In this document: positions 54,275 through 62,864 of the stretch, one piece after another | How positions within the stretch are numbered: the first letter of the stretch is position 1 | Layout: the number at the start of each line of letters is the position of its first letter | Origin: Methylobacterium sp. GXS13 | Lineage (GTDB): Bacteria; Pseudomonadota; Alphaproteobacteria; Rhizobiales; Beijerinckiaceae | Reading direction: 5' to 3' | Assembly (NCBI RefSeq): GCF_001455965.1 | Contig: NZ_LKKO01000024.1 | Coordinates: 1-64,000, forward strand | DNA length: 64,000 bases | The notes under the pieces: model-generated | The model's input: only the letters and a program-made list of their open reading frames with translations | Databases searched by the model: none | Told to the model about the DNA's origin: nothing | Translations under genes and position numbers: made by a program

Positions 54275-55612
54275 GTGAAGACCTGGTCCCGTCCGGCACG
54301 TTCCGAACTCTTCGCCGTAATGCCCGCCCGCCGGGGCGCTTCGCTGCGAAGAGCCTTCGCGGCGAGCGCGGCTGTGCTGCTGGCCTGCGGCGTCAATCCG
54401 GCTTCCGCCGAATACCGGATCTCGGCGGGCGACACCCTCGAGGTGACGGCGCTCAGCATCCCCGGATTCAAGCAGGAGGCGACGGTCGGGATCGACGGTT
54501 CCGTCATGGTGCCGCTCCTCGGCGACGTGCCGGCGGCCGGGCTGACCGTGGCGGAGCTGCGCAAGGCCCTCCAGAAGGCGCTGCCGGCCAAGGCGGTGCG
54601 GCAGCGCAATTCCGACGGGCGCGAATCGATCGCCGTGATCGAGCCCGACGAGATCGGGGTGCGAATCGCCAAGTACCAGCCGGTCTACCTGAGCGGCGAC
54701 GTGACCAAGCAGGGCGAGCACCCGTTCCATCCGGGCATGACCGTCCGGCAGGCGGTGGCTCTGGCCGGCGGCTACAACCTCCTGCGGTTCCGGATGGAGA
54801 ATCCGGTGGTCGAGAGCGCCAACCTGCGCGCCGAGTACGACGCGGTCTGGGGGAGCATCGCCCGGGAGAGCGCCAATGTCTGGCGGCTGAAGGCGATCAT
54901 CGCGGGATCGCGGCCCGAGAAGGCGGCCGCCGCCGGCACGGAGACGCCCCTCAACGTGCCGCCGTCCCGGGCCGGCGTCGCGCAGAAGCTCGCGGAGCAG
55001 CAGCTGCGCGTGCAGATGGCCGATATCGGCAAAGAGAAGGACCATCTGCAGCGCGCGCTGACCCGCGCCCAGGGCCAGCTGGTCAGCCTGACCGAGCAGC
55101 AGGCCAAGGAGAAGGAGGGCGTCACCGCCGACGCCGACGATTACGACGCGGTCCGCGCCCTGTTCCAGCGCGGCGCCGTGGTGACGACGCGCCTGACCGA
55201 TGCCCGGCGGGCGGTGCTGCTGTCCTCGACCCGGGCGCTCCAGACCACCGTCCAGGTGTCCCAGCTCGAGCGCGACAAGGGCGAGCTGACCCGCAAGCTC
55301 GAGCGGGTCGACGACCAGCAGGCCCTGGAGGCCATGGAGAAGCTGCAGGTCTCGGAGGACAACCTGACCGCCCTGCGCTCCCGCCTGAACAGCATCAACG
55401 ACAAGCTGGTCTACACCGGCGCCCTGCGGACCCAGCTCCTGTCCGGCAGCCGCACGCGGGCGTCGATCGCCGTCTTCCGCCCCAACAGGACCGCCCCCAG
55501 CACCATCGACGCGGCCGAGGACACCGAGCTTCAGCCGGGCGACGTCGTGGAGGTCGTGCTGAAGCCCGATCCCGCCCTGCGGGGCATCGGGGCCCGCACC
55601 GGCCAGAACTGA
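54275..55612 (+). CDS. Outer-membrane polysaccharide export protein (OPX/Wza family)
   Basis: About 445 residues from GTG 54275 (AAGGGA at 6 bases). In-frame ATGs at 54236, 54260 and 54320 are alternatives. The signal is RRAFAASAAVLLACGVNPASA, with either ASA cleavage or a lipobox-like LLAC. The Poly_export domain is YRISAGDTLEVTALSIPGF...VMVPLLGDVPAAGLTVAEL; one SLBB domain follows (YLSGDVTKQGEHPFHPGM). Residues about 245-400 are coiled coil. It forms the periplasmic/outer-membrane export channel with the PCP gene downstream. Confidence 0.85.
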   Translation: MKTWSRPARSELFAVMPARRGASLRRAFAASAAVLLACGVNPASAEYRISAGDTLEVTALSIPGFKQEATVGIDGSVMVPLLGDVPAAGLTVAELRKALQKALPAKAVRQRNSDGRESIAVIEPDEIGVRIAKYQPVYLSGDVTKQGEHPFHPGMTVRQAVALAGGYNLLRFRMENPVVESANLRAEYDAVWGSIARESANVWRLKAIIAGSRPEKAAAAGTETPLNVPPSRAGVAQKLAEQQLRVQMADIGKEKDHLQRALTRAQGQLVSLTEQQAKEKEGVTADADDYDAVRALFQRGAVVTTRLTDARRAVLLSSTRALQTTVQVSQLERDKGELTRKLERVDDQQALEAMEKLQVSEDNLTALRSRLNSINDKLVYTGALRTQLLSGSRTRASIAVFRPNRTAPSTIDAAEDTELQPGDVVEVVLKPDPALRGIGARTGQN

Positions 55613-55666
55613 CGCCGCCAGACGTGAGCCCCCGCCGCGGCGGCGCTGTCCACATCGTCTTCTGAC

Positions 55667-55784
55667 AGGCGGAACGCGCGCTCCTCCCCCTGCGGGGAGG
55701 TGTTGGAGGGGGGCAGACGGCCCCGTGACGCGCGATCCGGCACCACCCCGCCCCTGACCCCGCTCCGCAAGGGGGAGGGAAAAA
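55667..55784 (+). repeat. Dispersed double-hairpin intergenic repeat, copy B
   Basis: AGGCGGAACGCGCG, a hairpin CTCCTCCCC...GGGGAGG, TTGGAGGGGGG, a middle of about 25 bases, ATCCGGCACCACCCC, then CGCTCCGCAAGGGGGAGGG and AAAAA. It fills the gap between the OPX and PCP genes. It is in the same orientation as copy C, and reversed relative to copy A. Confidence 0.8.
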
Positions 55785-55856
55785 GCCCAGCGGTTCAGGC
55801 TCTTGCCGCCGAACCCGACCTGTGAAGCCGCAAGCCCGCCGCGTGAGGGAAGAGCC

Positions 55857-58253
55857 ATGAACAGACACTCGACCAGCGCGTCCTTCCTGCGGGCCGATCC
55901 CGTCGGCCCGGCGCGCCCGTGGCGGGGCGGCGCGCGGGCGCCCGATCCCGAGGATCAGGTCGCGATCCTGACGATCATGCGGCGGAACTGGCGGTCGATC
56001 CTGGCGCTCGGCGGGGTCGGGCTGGTCGCCGCGATCCTCTACGTCGCCACCGCCCCGTCGATCTACACCGCCCGGGCGCGGGTCTACATCGAGAGTCGGT
56101 CGAGCCCGGTCACCGCCCGCGACACGCCCGGCGCCGCGACCCCCCTGGAGATCCCCGAGGTGGAGAGCCAGGTCGAGTATATCCGCTCGGAGAAGATCGC
56201 CCTGGCCGCCGTGCACCGGCTCAACCTGCCGCCGTCGCAGGAGCTGGCGGTGCCGCCGCATCCGCTGGTGGCGAAGGTCCGCGAAGCGCTGGGCGCGGTC
56301 AAGCTGTTCGTCGGCGGCCTGATCGGCCTCTCCCCCGCCCCCAAGACGAGCGTCGTGGTGAGCCCGGAGGAGCGCCAGGCCGGGACGGTGCGCGAGAACC
56401 TGGAAGCCGCCCGCATCGGCGCGGCCTACGTCATCGAGGTCGGCTACAGCCTCGACAATCCCACGGCCGCCGCCGCCGTCGCGAACGCGGTGGCGGACGC
56501 CTACGTCGCCACGCAGCTGGAGAACCGGTCGCAGATCTGGAAGGTCGCGGGCGAGTGGATCCTGCCGCGGCTGAAGGAAATGCAGCAGCGCGCCAGCCAG
56601 GCCTCCCGGGAAGCCCAGACCTACAAGGCCGAGCACGCGATCATCGATCTCGGCAAGCGCGGCCTGGTGGGCGAGCAGCAGCTCGAGGAGCTGAACACCG
56701 CGGTCGCCTCCGCCCGGTCCAGGACCGTGGATGCCCGCGCCACCCGCGACCAGATCCACATGCTGCTCGCCTCCGACATCGCCGATCCGGGCATCACCGA
56801 GGCCTTCAAGGACACGGTGATCATCCAGCTGCGCAAGCAGTATGTCGACCTGGTGCAGCGCGCCGACGACCTGAAGCGCCGGCTCGGCCCCGATCATGAC
56901 GCGGTCACGGCGATCCAGAAGGATGTGCTGGCGGCCAAGCAGTCCCTGCGCGCCGAGCTGGAGCGCCTCGCAGCCTCGCTGGACCGCGACTACGAGGTCG
57001 CCAAGTCCCGGGAGGACAGCATGACGGCGTCCTTCGACGCGCTGATCTCGAAGACGCTCGTGACCAGCGAAGCGCGGGTGAAGGCCAAGGAGCTCGACCG
57101 GGCGGCCGAGACTTACGACCAGATCTACACGAACCTGCTCAGCCGCTACATCGACGCCGTCAACCAGCAATCCTACCCGCAGCCCTCCGCCCACGTGATC
57201 ACCCCGGCGAGCATCCCGGAGCGCCCGAGCGCGCCGCGCGGCGGCCTGATCGTGTTGCTCGGCATGCTGGTCGGGGCCGGGCTCGGGGTGAGCGGTGCCT
57301 TCGCGCGGCACTGGTTCGACCGGACCCTCCGGGTGCCGGGACAGCTCACCGGCCAGGGCCTGCCCTGCCTGGCTGCGCTGCCCGAGCTGCGGCGCGAGCC
57401 TGGCTACCGGGCCGCCCTGTCGCTGGCGCAGAACCATGCCAGCGAATCCCTGCGGCCGGCGAGCGTCGAGGCGTTCAAGGCCGGCGCCGTGCGGTTCATG
57501 CCGCAATCGGTCTTCGTCGAGCGCCTGCACAGCCTGAAGACGCATCTGCTCGGCAACGACCGCCGCAGCCCGGTCTTCGCCATCGGGGTGACCTCGGTCG
57601 GGGCCGGCACCGGCAAGACCACCTTCGCGAGCAACTTCGCCCAGCTGCTGGCACGCTCGCGCTCGGCCACCGCGAGCCGGATCCTGCTGATCGATGCCGA
57701 CGTGCGGCAGGCAACCCTGTCGCGCCTCAACCAGGCCGCCGACCAGCCCGGGCTGCTCGACGTGATCGCCGGCCGCTGCGGCACCGAGGAGGCGGTCCGG
57801 CACCCGCTCGGGGAGGTCCGCCTGCTCGCCTGCGGCAGTCTCCTCCCGGGCGACCCGCATTTCAGCGACCTGATGACCCCGGAGGCCATCGCCGGCCTGG
57901 TCCGCGACGAGCGCACCCATCTCGACCGCATCATCGTCGACCTGCCCCCGGCGGACGAGCTGCCGACGCTCCGGCCGCTCCTCGACATGCTGGACGGGAT
58001 GATCCTCGTGGCCGAGGCGGGCAAGACCAACATCGACGACGTGGTGGCCGCCGTCCAGGACCTCGAATCCGCCGGCTGCACCGTGCTGGGCGTCGTGCTC
58101 AACAAGACCAACGCCACCCCGGGGGTCCGGCGCGGCACGATCGTGAACGCCCTGGTCCGCCGGACGACGGCCGCGGCCGCCCCGATCCGGCTCACCCGCT
58201 CCTGGCGGCGCCGCCCGGCCGCCGACGTCACCGATTCGGGGGCCTCCGCGTGA
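55857..58253 (+). CDS. Polysaccharide co-polymerase / BY-kinase-type fusion (Wzc/ExoP family)
   Basis: 798 residues from ATG 55857 (GAGGGAAGAG upstream). The N-terminal Wzz domain starts after a 30-residue lead, with TM1 near 46-64 (ILALGGVGLVAAILYVATA), a long periplasmic coiled coil (about 180-440) and TM2 near 465-485 (GLIVLLGMLVGAGLGVSGAF). The cytosolic ATPase domain has the Walker A GVTSVGAGTGKTTFASNFA, A' ILLIDADVRQATL and Walker B IIVDLPP. The C-terminus has no tyrosine cluster, so autophosphorylation there is not expected. It acts with OPX in chain-length control and export. Confidence 0.88.
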   Translation: MNRHSTSASFLRADPVGPARPWRGGARAPDPEDQVAILTIMRRNWRSILALGGVGLVAAILYVATAPSIYTARARVYIESRSSPVTARDTPGAATPLEIPEVESQVEYIRSEKIALAAVHRLNLPPSQELAVPPHPLVAKVREALGAVKLFVGGLIGLSPAPKTSVVVSPEERQAGTVRENLEAARIGAAYVIEVGYSLDNPTAAAAVANAVADAYVATQLENRSQIWKVAGEWILPRLKEMQQRASQASREAQTYKAEHAIIDLGKRGLVGEQQLEELNTAVASARSRTVDARATRDQIHMLLASDIADPGITEAFKDTVIIQLRKQYVDLVQRADDLKRRLGPDHDAVTAIQKDVLAAKQSLRAELERLAASLDRDYEVAKSREDSMTASFDALISKTLVTSEARVKAKELDRAAETYDQIYTNLLSRYIDAVNQQSYPQPSAHVITPASIPERPSAPRGGLIVLLGMLVGAGLGVSGAFARHWFDRTLRVPGQLTGQGLPCLAALPELRREPGYRAALSLAQNHASESLRPASVEAFKAGAVRFMPQSVFVERLHSLKTHLLGNDRRSPVFAIGVTSVGAGTGKTTFASNFAQLLARSRSATASRILLIDADVRQATLSRLNQAADQPGLLDVIAGRCGTEEAVRHPLGEVRLLACGSLLPGDPHFSDLMTPEAIAGLVRDERTHLDRIIVDLPPADELPTLRPLLDMLDGMILVAEAGKTNIDDVVAAVQDLESAGCTVLGVVLNKTNATPGVRRGTIVNALVRRTTAAAAPIRLTRSWRRRPAADVTDSGASA

Positions 58254-58265
58254 CGGTGTTTCGCC

Positions 58266-58418
58266 AGGCGGAGCGCGCGCCGGCGCAAGGAAGGCTGAAC
58301 GTGCTCTCCTCCCCCCTGCGGGGAGGAGTTGGAGGTGGGGGTGGCCCAGAAGGCACCGCCGCGTTTCATCCGGCACCACCCCCACCCCTGGCCCCTCCCC
58401 GCAAGGGGGAGGGGAAAA
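58266..58418 (+). repeat. Dispersed double-hairpin intergenic repeat, copy C
   Basis: The longest copy: AGGCGGAGCGCG, a 30-base insert, CTCCTCCCCCCTGCGGGGAGGAG, TTGGAGGTGGGGGTGG, a variable middle, ATCCGGCACCACCCCCACC, CCTGGCCCCTCCCC, GCAAGGGGGAGGGG and AAAA. GGTGGGGGTGG can pair with CCACCCCCACC. It lies between the PCP gene and the next glycosyltransferase. Confidence 0.82.
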
Positions 58419-58521
58419 CGCGTGGTGTTTCAACCGCGCGATCCCTGAACGGCTCCGCTGCGCTCCGCCACCTCACGATCGGGGAGTTTGGTGGGATGGC
58501 CGGTGCTTGGTGCCACACGCC

Positions 58522-59685
58522 ATGACCCAGACCCACCCCGAAACCGCACGGCTCGGCCGGGTCGCCTTCTTCGGCCATGACCGGATCGAGCCGACGATCC
58601 GGAAGCGGGTCGGCGCCATCCGGGATACCGGCTGGTCGGTGGTCGAATACATGTTCGTGCGGGCGCGGGCCGGCCTCGCTGATCCCGTGATCGCCGGCGA
58701 CGTGGTTCCCCTCGGCCAGACCGTGGACCGGCATTACGGCAAGCGGCTGCCGCTGCTCGCGCCCGGGATCGTCCGGGCGCTCGCGCGCTGGCGCGACCTG
58801 CGCGCCGCCGACGTGGTCTATGTCCGCAATCTCGACATGGCCCTGGTGGCCTGGGCCTCGGCCCGGCTCGCGGGCAGCCGCGCGCCGCTGGTCTACGAGG
58901 TGCTCGACATCCAGCGGCTGATGGTGCGGCCGGACCGGGTCGGGCGGATCGCCCGGGCGGTCGAGCGCTGGATCCTGGGCCGCAGCGCGCTGCTCGTCGT
59001 CAGCTCGCCGGACTTCGTGACCCGCTACTTCGCGCCGGTCCAGGGCTTCTCCGGGCCGTGGCACCTGCTCGAGAACAAGGTGATGGCCCACCGCCTCGCC
59101 GAGGTGGCGCACCGGCTGGAGCGCGGGCGGGTCCCGGGCCCGCCCTGGGTGATCGGCTGGTTCGGCACGCTGCGCTGCCGCCGGAGCCTGACGATCCTGG
59201 CGGCGGTCGCGCGGGCGCTCGGCAATTCGGTGCGGATCGTCATCGCGGGCCGGCTCTCCGAGGAGGATATCGACCCGCAGGATTTCGCCGCGACGCTGAG
59301 CCGGCATCCGAACATGGCGTTCCGCGGCCCCTACGCCAATCCGGGGGAATTGCCCGACATCTACGGCGGCGTCCACTTCAGTTGGGCGGTCGATTACTTG
59401 GATGACGGGCTGAACTCGGACTGGCTGCTGCCGAACCGGCTCTACGAGGGCGGCCTGTGCGGGGCGCTGACGCTGGCGCGGGCCGAGACCGCCACCGGCC
59501 GCTACGCCGCGGCCGAGGGGTTCGGCTGGGCGTTCCCGGAGCCGCTGGCGCTCTCGGTGATCGCGTTCCTGCGCACCCTCGACAGCCAAGCCTACGCGCA
59601 GATGCAGGGTGGCCTCCTCGCCTGCGAGACCGCGAAGTTCGTCGATACGCACGGCATGCGGGATCTACTGGCGCGGGTCGCGTGA
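58522..59685 (+). CDS. GT4-like glycosyltransferase
   Basis: 387 residues from ATG 58522; an in-frame TTG at 58507 is less likely. It is a GT-B fold with no transmembrane helices: N-terminal GRVAFFGHDRIEPTIRKRV, middle VYEVLDIQRLM, and the C-terminal donor domain with WVIGWFGTLRCRRSL and VIAGRLS..., ending YEGGLCGALTLARAETATG. It is separated from the upstream PCP gene only by the repeat, so probably in the same transcript. It adds a sugar to the polysaccharide. The donor is unknown. Confidence 0.82.
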   Translation: MTQTHPETARLGRVAFFGHDRIEPTIRKRVGAIRDTGWSVVEYMFVRARAGLADPVIAGDVVPLGQTVDRHYGKRLPLLAPGIVRALARWRDLRAADVVYVRNLDMALVAWASARLAGSRAPLVYEVLDIQRLMVRPDRVGRIARAVERWILGRSALLVVSSPDFVTRYFAPVQGFSGPWHLLENKVMAHRLAEVAHRLERGRVPGPPWVIGWFGTLRCRRSLTILAAVARALGNSVRIVIAGRLSEEDIDPQDFAATLSRHPNMAFRGPYANPGELPDIYGGVHFSWAVDYLDDGLNSDWLLPNRLYEGGLCGALTLARAETATGRYAAAEGFGWAFPEPLALSVIAFLRTLDSQAYAQMQGGLLACETAKFVDTHGMRDLLARVA

Positions 59686-59984
59686 GGGGCCCGGCGCGTC
59701 GGGTCGCGGGACGAGATCCGACGCGCCGGCGGCGGCAATGGACGTCTATCCGCAGCCAGCACGCGCGCGCTCCCCTCTGCTGGGGCGGGAGACGCGCTTC
59801 GGGGTGACCGTTGCGCCTCTCCGGCAGCCCTGGCCCCGATGGACCGAGCCGTCCTCTCCGCGCCCCGCCGCGATCGATCCCGGACACCTGGGACGCCCGC
59901 CGACGAATCGCCCCCCATCGCCGCTTCCGGCGCGGCTCTGATTCGCCCCCGAACGGGCCGTCATGTGGCCCGGATGCGTCGAGT

Positions 59985-60040
59985 CGCCTAAAAATCAGTC
60001 CCTATAGACCCGATAGTCGGCGAAACCTGATCTTTAGGCG
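59985..60040. repeat. 14-base inverted repeat, 28-base spacer
   Basis: CGCCTAAAAATCAG (59985-59998) and CTGATCTTTAGGCG (60027-60040) are reverse complements with one mismatch. It could fold as a strong hairpin, or be a binding site or remnant of a small element. Confidence 0.75.
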
Positions 60041-60337
60041 CCTTATCGCTCAGGACCGGCACGCGGACCAGAATCGGATCTGAACCGGCAAAATGGAACA
60101 GCACACACGGATTCCGATGACTGAATTCGTCACGCGAAACCGCCACTCCCATGGACGGAAACACCGGATTTGCGGGCTTGATATTACCGCCTGCCAAAAC
60201 TTGAGGTCCGTCACTGCGATACCGGCGCAATGCCCAGCCGAACAGTCGCACACATGAAAAGACCTAGCGAATATCGGCCAAGATCTTTTCGAGACGTCGC
60301 GCCCGATTGGACGATCCCCTACGTACGTAGTCCGTGA

Positions 60338-60366
60338 TTGAATTAACGTGCGTAGAAATTTAATCA
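60338..60366 (+). promoter_or_regulatory. Likely promoter of the LuxR-type regulator with overlapping direct repeats
   Basis: TTGAAT (60338-60343) and TAATCA (60361-60366) with a 17-base spacer. The spacer holds ACGTGCGTAG (60346-60355), a near copy of ACGTACGTAG (60321-60330) that lies in the palindrome CTACGTACGTAG. Spacing between copies is 25 bases. Confidence 0.5.
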
Positions 60367-60552
60367 AATAGGCGCTGACAGGGTATTTACAGCGCATTTT
60401 ACGAAAGTTAGCATTATATCCGCGGTCATCGAGAACCTTTCCAGTAAGGCGCCGAGTCGACCGCAATTACCAGTGTCACGCCCAAGGCGCGGTCATTGGG
60501 TTCCCAAGTCACCGTCCGACAATGGGCTTCCTGTGAAAGGAGGTAACTTCTT

Positions 60553-61395
60553 ATGGCCAGTCTTGGTACTCGAGACGAGCGCATCATCGTTGATCGGGAC
60601 AGTCTCCAGACCCGTAGCGGCGTCTCGGGGGTGCAGGTCTCGGGGATGCAGGGCGGTGACGGTCCGGCCGTCATCGAGCGGCGGGACCCGACCCTGGCCC
60701 GCACGAACCGCATCGTGATCATCGATCGGCGGCAACTCGTCGGTCGATGCCTCGCGGCGTCCCTCCGGGAAGCCGACAAGGATACGGTGTTCGAGGTCTT
60801 CCCGGACATCGAGAGCTGGAAGCGCCAGACGCCGTTCGCGGCCGCCAACGTGGTCGTGCTGTGCCGGCCGGACGGCAACCTCTCGGAGGCCGCTTGGGCC
60901 GAGATCACCCGGGAGCTGGCGCTGCTGCAGGGCGAGGTCGACGCCCCGCCGGTGGCGGTGATCTCGGACGGGGAGAACCTCGACCAGATCGTGCGCATCA
61001 TCAAGCTCGGGGTGAAGGGCTACATCCCGACCACGACCTCCGTCGACATCGCGCTGCAGGCGCTCCAGCTCGTTCAGGCGGGCGGCGTCTACATCCCGGC
61101 GGAATGCCTATTCCCGCTGCTGGCCAGCATCAAGGTCGAGGAGCCGGTCGAGGCCGGCGAGGACGAGATTTTCTCCCCCCGCCAGCTCTGCGTCGCCCGG
61201 GCCCTGCGCAAGGGCACGCCCAACAAGATCATCGCCTACGAACTGAACATGTGCGAGAGCACCGTGAAGGTTCACGTCCGCAACATCATGAAGAAGTTGA
61301 AGGCGAAGAACCGGACCGAGGTCGCGTACCTAACCAACAAGTATTTCCTGCGCGAGGATTCGAGCCTCGCCACCGTGAAGGCTCCGGCGGCCTGA
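60553..61395 (+). CDS. LuxR-type regulator with degenerate receiver domain
   Basis: 280 residues; AAAGGAGG precedes the ATG. A 50-residue lead is followed by a receiver-like domain (NRIVIIDRRQLVGRCLAASLREA, about 52-175). The usual phospho-acceptor position after strand 3 reads VVVLCRPDG, with Cys in place of Asp, so ordinary phosphorylation is unlikely. The C-terminal LuxR HTH is FSPRQLCVARALRKGTPNKIIAYELNMCESTVKVHVRNIMKKLKAKNRTEVAYL. It lies between polysaccharide genes and ugd and probably controls them, or motility-attachment genes. It has its own promoter. Confidence 0.88.
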   Translation: MASLGTRDERIIVDRDSLQTRSGVSGVQVSGMQGGDGPAVIERRDPTLARTNRIVIIDRRQLVGRCLAASLREADKDTVFEVFPDIESWKRQTPFAAANVVVLCRPDGNLSEAAWAEITRELALLQGEVDAPPVAVISDGENLDQIVRIIKLGVKGYIPTTTSVDIALQALQLVQAGGVYIPAECLFPLLASIKVEEPVEAGEDEIFSPRQLCVARALRKGTPNKIIAYELNMCESTVKVHVRNIMKKLKAKNRTEVAYLTNKYFLREDSSLATVKAPAA

Positions 61396-61423
61396 GCGAC
61401 GCCTGACGCAGACCCGACGACAC

Positions 61424-61468
61424 AGAGCCGTGCCCGATCGCGCCGCGATCCGGCACGGCTCTTTGTTT
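61424..61468. terminator. Strong bidirectional terminator
   Basis: AGAGCCGTGCC (61424-61434) pairs with GGCACGGCTCT (61452-61462), and inside it GATCGC pairs with GCGATC around a GCC loop, with one C-C mismatch between the two stems. It is followed by TTTGTTT. On the minus strand it is preceded by AAACAAA. It lies between the convergent ends of the LuxR-type gene and ugd. Confidence 0.85.
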
Positions 61469-61511
61469 GGGCCTGCCCCGGCCGGCCGATCCCGCGCCCG
61501 GGGCGGGCGTT

Positions 61512-62864
61512 TCAGCCGACGGCGCGGAGCGGCAGGACAATCTCCCGATCCGAAGCCGGCGCCTCGGCACGGCCGACGCTGCTGTAGGAGAACCCGTGCT
61601 GCCGGGCCTCCTCGGGCCGGTAGACGTTGCGCAGGTCCACCAGGATCGGCGCCCGCATCGTGGCGCGCAGCCGCGCCAGGTCCAGCGCCCGGAAGGCGTT
61701 CCACTCGGTGACGATCACCAGGGCGTCCGCGCCCGCCGCGCACGCGTAGGCATCCTGCGCGAAGTCGACCCCGGGCAGGAGCGGCCGGGCCTGGTCCATC
61801 CCCTCCGGATCGTAGGCGCGGACCTGCGCGCCGGCATCCTGCAGGCCGGCGACGATCGCGAGCGCGGGCGCGTCGCGCATGTCGTCGGTGTTCGGCTTGA
61901 AGGTCAGGCCCAGCACCGCGATCGTCTTGCCCCGCACCCCGCCGCAGGCCCGGATCACCTTGCGGGCCATGCCGCGCTTCCTCTGGTCGTTGACCGCCAC
62001 CACGGTCTCGACCAGCCGGAGCGGCGTCCCGGCATCCTGGGCGGTCTTGACCAGCGCCAGCGTGTCCTTCGGGAAGCACGAGCCGCCATAGCCCGGCCCG
62101 GCGTGGAGGAACTTGCCGCCGATCCGGTTGTCGAGCCCCATGCCGCGGGCGACCTGCTGGACGTCGGCGCCGACCTGCTCGCACAGGTCCGCGATCTCGT
62201 TGATGAAGGTGATCTTGGCGGCCAGGAACGCGTTGGCGGCGTATTTGGTCAGCTCGGCGGTGCGCCGGGACGTCACCAGGATCGGCGCGGCGTTCAGGTA
62301 GAGCGGCCGATACACCTCGCGCATCACCGCCTCGGCGCGGGCATCCTCGGTGCCGACCACGATGCGGTCGGGGCGCTTGAAGTCGGAGATCGCCGCGCCC
62401 TCGCGCAGGAATTCCGGGTTCGACACCACGGCGAACGCGGCGTCCGGCCGGATCTCGCGGATGATGCGCTCGACCTCGTCGCCGGTGCCCACCGGCACGG
62501 TCGACTTGGTCACCACCACGGTGAAGCGCGTCAGCGCCCGGGCGATGCTGCGGGCCGCCTGATGGACGTAGGACAGGTCGGCGAAACCGTCGCCCCGGCG
62601 GGACGGCGTGCCCACCGCGATGAACACCGCGTCCGCCTCCGCAACCGCGGCCTCCAGATCGACGACGAAGGAGAGCCGGCCCTGGCGGACGTTCTCGGCG
62701 ACCAGCGCGTCGAGTTCGGGCTCGTAGATCGGGATCCGCCCGGCCTTCAGCGCGTCGATCCGGTCGCGATTGCTGTCGACGCACACGACCCTGTGGCCGA
62801 AATCGGCCAGGCACGCCCCGGAGACCAGCCCGACATAGCCCGACCCGACCATCGTGATGTTCAT
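61512..62864 (-). CDS. ugd: UDP-glucose 6-dehydrogenase
   Basis: 450 residues from ATG 62864. The NAD loop is MVGSGYVGLVSGACLADFGH; central motifs are TKSTVPVGTGDEVE and the catalytic Cys in YGGSCFPKDTLALV; the C-terminal domain includes VLGLTFKPNTDDMRDAPAL. It oxidises UDP-glucose to UDP-glucuronate, a precursor for the acidic glycan of this locus. A UDP-GlcNAc preference is possible and would feed the Wbp-like enzymes, but the sequence cannot settle it. It converges on the regulator gene. Confidence 0.92.
   Translation of the reverse strand: MNITMVGSGYVGLVSGACLADFGHRVVCVDSNRDRIDALKAGRIPIYEPELDALVAENVRQGRLSFVVDLEAAVAEADAVFIAVGTPSRRGDGFADLSYVHQAARSIARALTRFTVVVTKSTVPVGTGDEVERIIREIRPDAAFAVVSNPEFLREGAAISDFKRPDRIVVGTEDARAEAVMREVYRPLYLNAAPILVTSRRTAELTKYAANAFLAAKITFINEIADLCEQVGADVQQVARGMGLDNRIGGKFLHAGPGYGGSCFPKDTLALVKTAQDAGTPLRLVETVVAVNDQRKRGMARKVIRACGGVRGKTIAVLGLTFKPNTDDMRDAPALAIVAGLQDAGAQVRAYDPEGMDQARPLLPGVDFAQDAYACAAGADALVIVTEWNAFRALDLARLRATMRAPILVDLRNVYRPEEARQHGFSYSSVGRAEAPASDREIVLPLRAVG

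Larger units (their letters stand above)
59686..60552. other. Intergenic region before the LuxR-type regulator
   Basis: About 870 bases with no well-supported gene. The first 290 bases are GC-rich; from about 59985 the composition is clearly lower in GC. It contains the inverted repeat at 59985-60040, the palindrome and direct repeat at 60319-60355, a promoter-like pair at 60338-60366 and a possible weak minus-strand ORF (59988-60251). Confidence 0.6.

Noticed and set aside
55395..58433. Long minus-strand open frame of about 1000 codons
   Set aside because: It lies opposite the PCP gene, whose domains and motifs are clear; the frame itself is low-complexity.
60050..60466. Minus-strand frame of 138 codons before the LuxR-type gene
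   Set aside because: It overlaps the promoter-like region and another minus-strand frame, and its sequence is not like a known protein; not called.
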